A stretch of 64,000 bases of DNA from Altererythrobacter sp. ZODW24 (GTDB taxonomy: Bacteria > Pseudomonadota > Alphaproteobacteria > Sphingomonadales > Sphingomonadaceae), in assembly GCF_003344885.1 (NCBI RefSeq), contig NZ_CP031155.1:1640001-1704000 (forward strand). The letters are read 5' to 3'. The position numbers and the translations under genes were made by a program. Shown piece after piece: positions 63,934 to 64,000 of this stretch. The notes under the pieces were generated by a model. The model searched no databases and was not told where the DNA came from. It saw only the letters and a list, made by a program, of their open reading frames with translations. The stretch's first letter is position 1; each line of letters opens with the position of its first letter.

Positions 63934-64000
63934 GCGGGTGTGGCGGAATGGTAGACGCCGGGGACTTAAAATCCCCTGATCATTGATCGTGCTGGTTCGA
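63934..64000 (+). tRNA. tRNA-Leu (anticodon TAA), truncated by window end
   Basis: The acceptor strand gcgggtg starts at 63934, followed by the D arm (tggcggaatggtagacgc), the anticodon stem gggga/tcccc with loop ctTAAaa, a long variable arm (tgatcattgatcgtg), and the start of the T arm (ctggttcga). The long variable arm and TAA anticodon mark tRNA-Leu(TAA). The 3' end lies outside the window. Confidence 0.93.

Overview
This window reads as a chromosomal segment of a GC-rich alphaproteobacterium, most likely a member of the Sphingomonadales near Erythrobacter. The evidence is gene content (Rrf2-led SUF operon, DUF2093 protein, MmcB-type protein, several sphingomonad-style lipoproteins, ihfB, POT transporter with secreted amidohydrolases) together with pervasive ATGA/GTGA gene overlaps. 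There are no transposases, phage structural genes or CRISPR arrays. Almost every stretch is coding; the longest gene-free stretches (about 190-250 bp) are described below.

Layout: 1-371 is the 3' end of a DUF885 protein. 486-7201 is one tightly coupled iron-sulfur assembly operon: Rrf2 regulator, sufB, a small membrane protein, a DUF559 protein, sufC, sufD, sufS, sufT, a GNAT acetyltransferase and a sufA-type carrier. 7295-14899 holds housekeeping and envelope genes (EI24 membrane protein, lipoprotein, PfkB kinase, purD, xseA, M23 peptidase, phytase-like secreted protein, rpmB). 15053-20486 holds tadA, secreted RNase T2, nadC, a LytS/LytTR-type two-component pair and an HD-domain protein. 20494-25664 is an envelope-directed minus-strand operon (App1-type phosphatase, alpha/beta hydrolase, M48 peptidase with TPRs, DsbA-like protein, second zinc peptidase). 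25749-32245 mixes a PAS-like acidic protein, DUF2141, sterol-desaturase-family hydroxylase, MmcB, tRNA-Arg(CCG), an NTF2-like lipoprotein, MarR and an M20 hydrolase.

The two most interesting regions are adjacent. 32256-38880 groups a flippase, two sugar-nucleotidyltransferase-like proteins, a CDP-alcohol phosphatidyltransferase, a HIT protein, a diacylglycerol-kinase-like lipid kinase and a Tam41-like nucleotidyltransferase-fold protein; this looks like an uncharacterised phospholipid or sphingolipid head-group pathway. 39507-44134 is a lasso-peptide-type RiPP cluster in the order B1 (PqqD-like), B2 (protease), precursor, C (asparagine-synthetase-like cyclase), D (ABC exporter). Its 43-residue precursor carries a recognisable leader, but its predicted core has no Asp or Glu to act as ring acceptor, so the product cannot be a standard lasso macrolactam as drawn.

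44323-53645 returns to central metabolism (rpe, heparinase-like protein, purH, a FAD oxidoreductase, msrA, a Fur/Zur-type regulator, dxs), followed by a broken alpha/beta-hydrolase gene. 54467-61643 contains NnrU, a hotdog thioesterase divergent from an HxlR regulator with twin operators, and a peptide-use operon (POT transporter, two secreted amidohydrolases, FKBP). The window ends with ihfB, a Kef-type antiporter and a truncated tRNA-Leu(TAA). A roughly 100-bp structured repeat occurs twice, each time starting right after a stop codon and lying between convergent genes.
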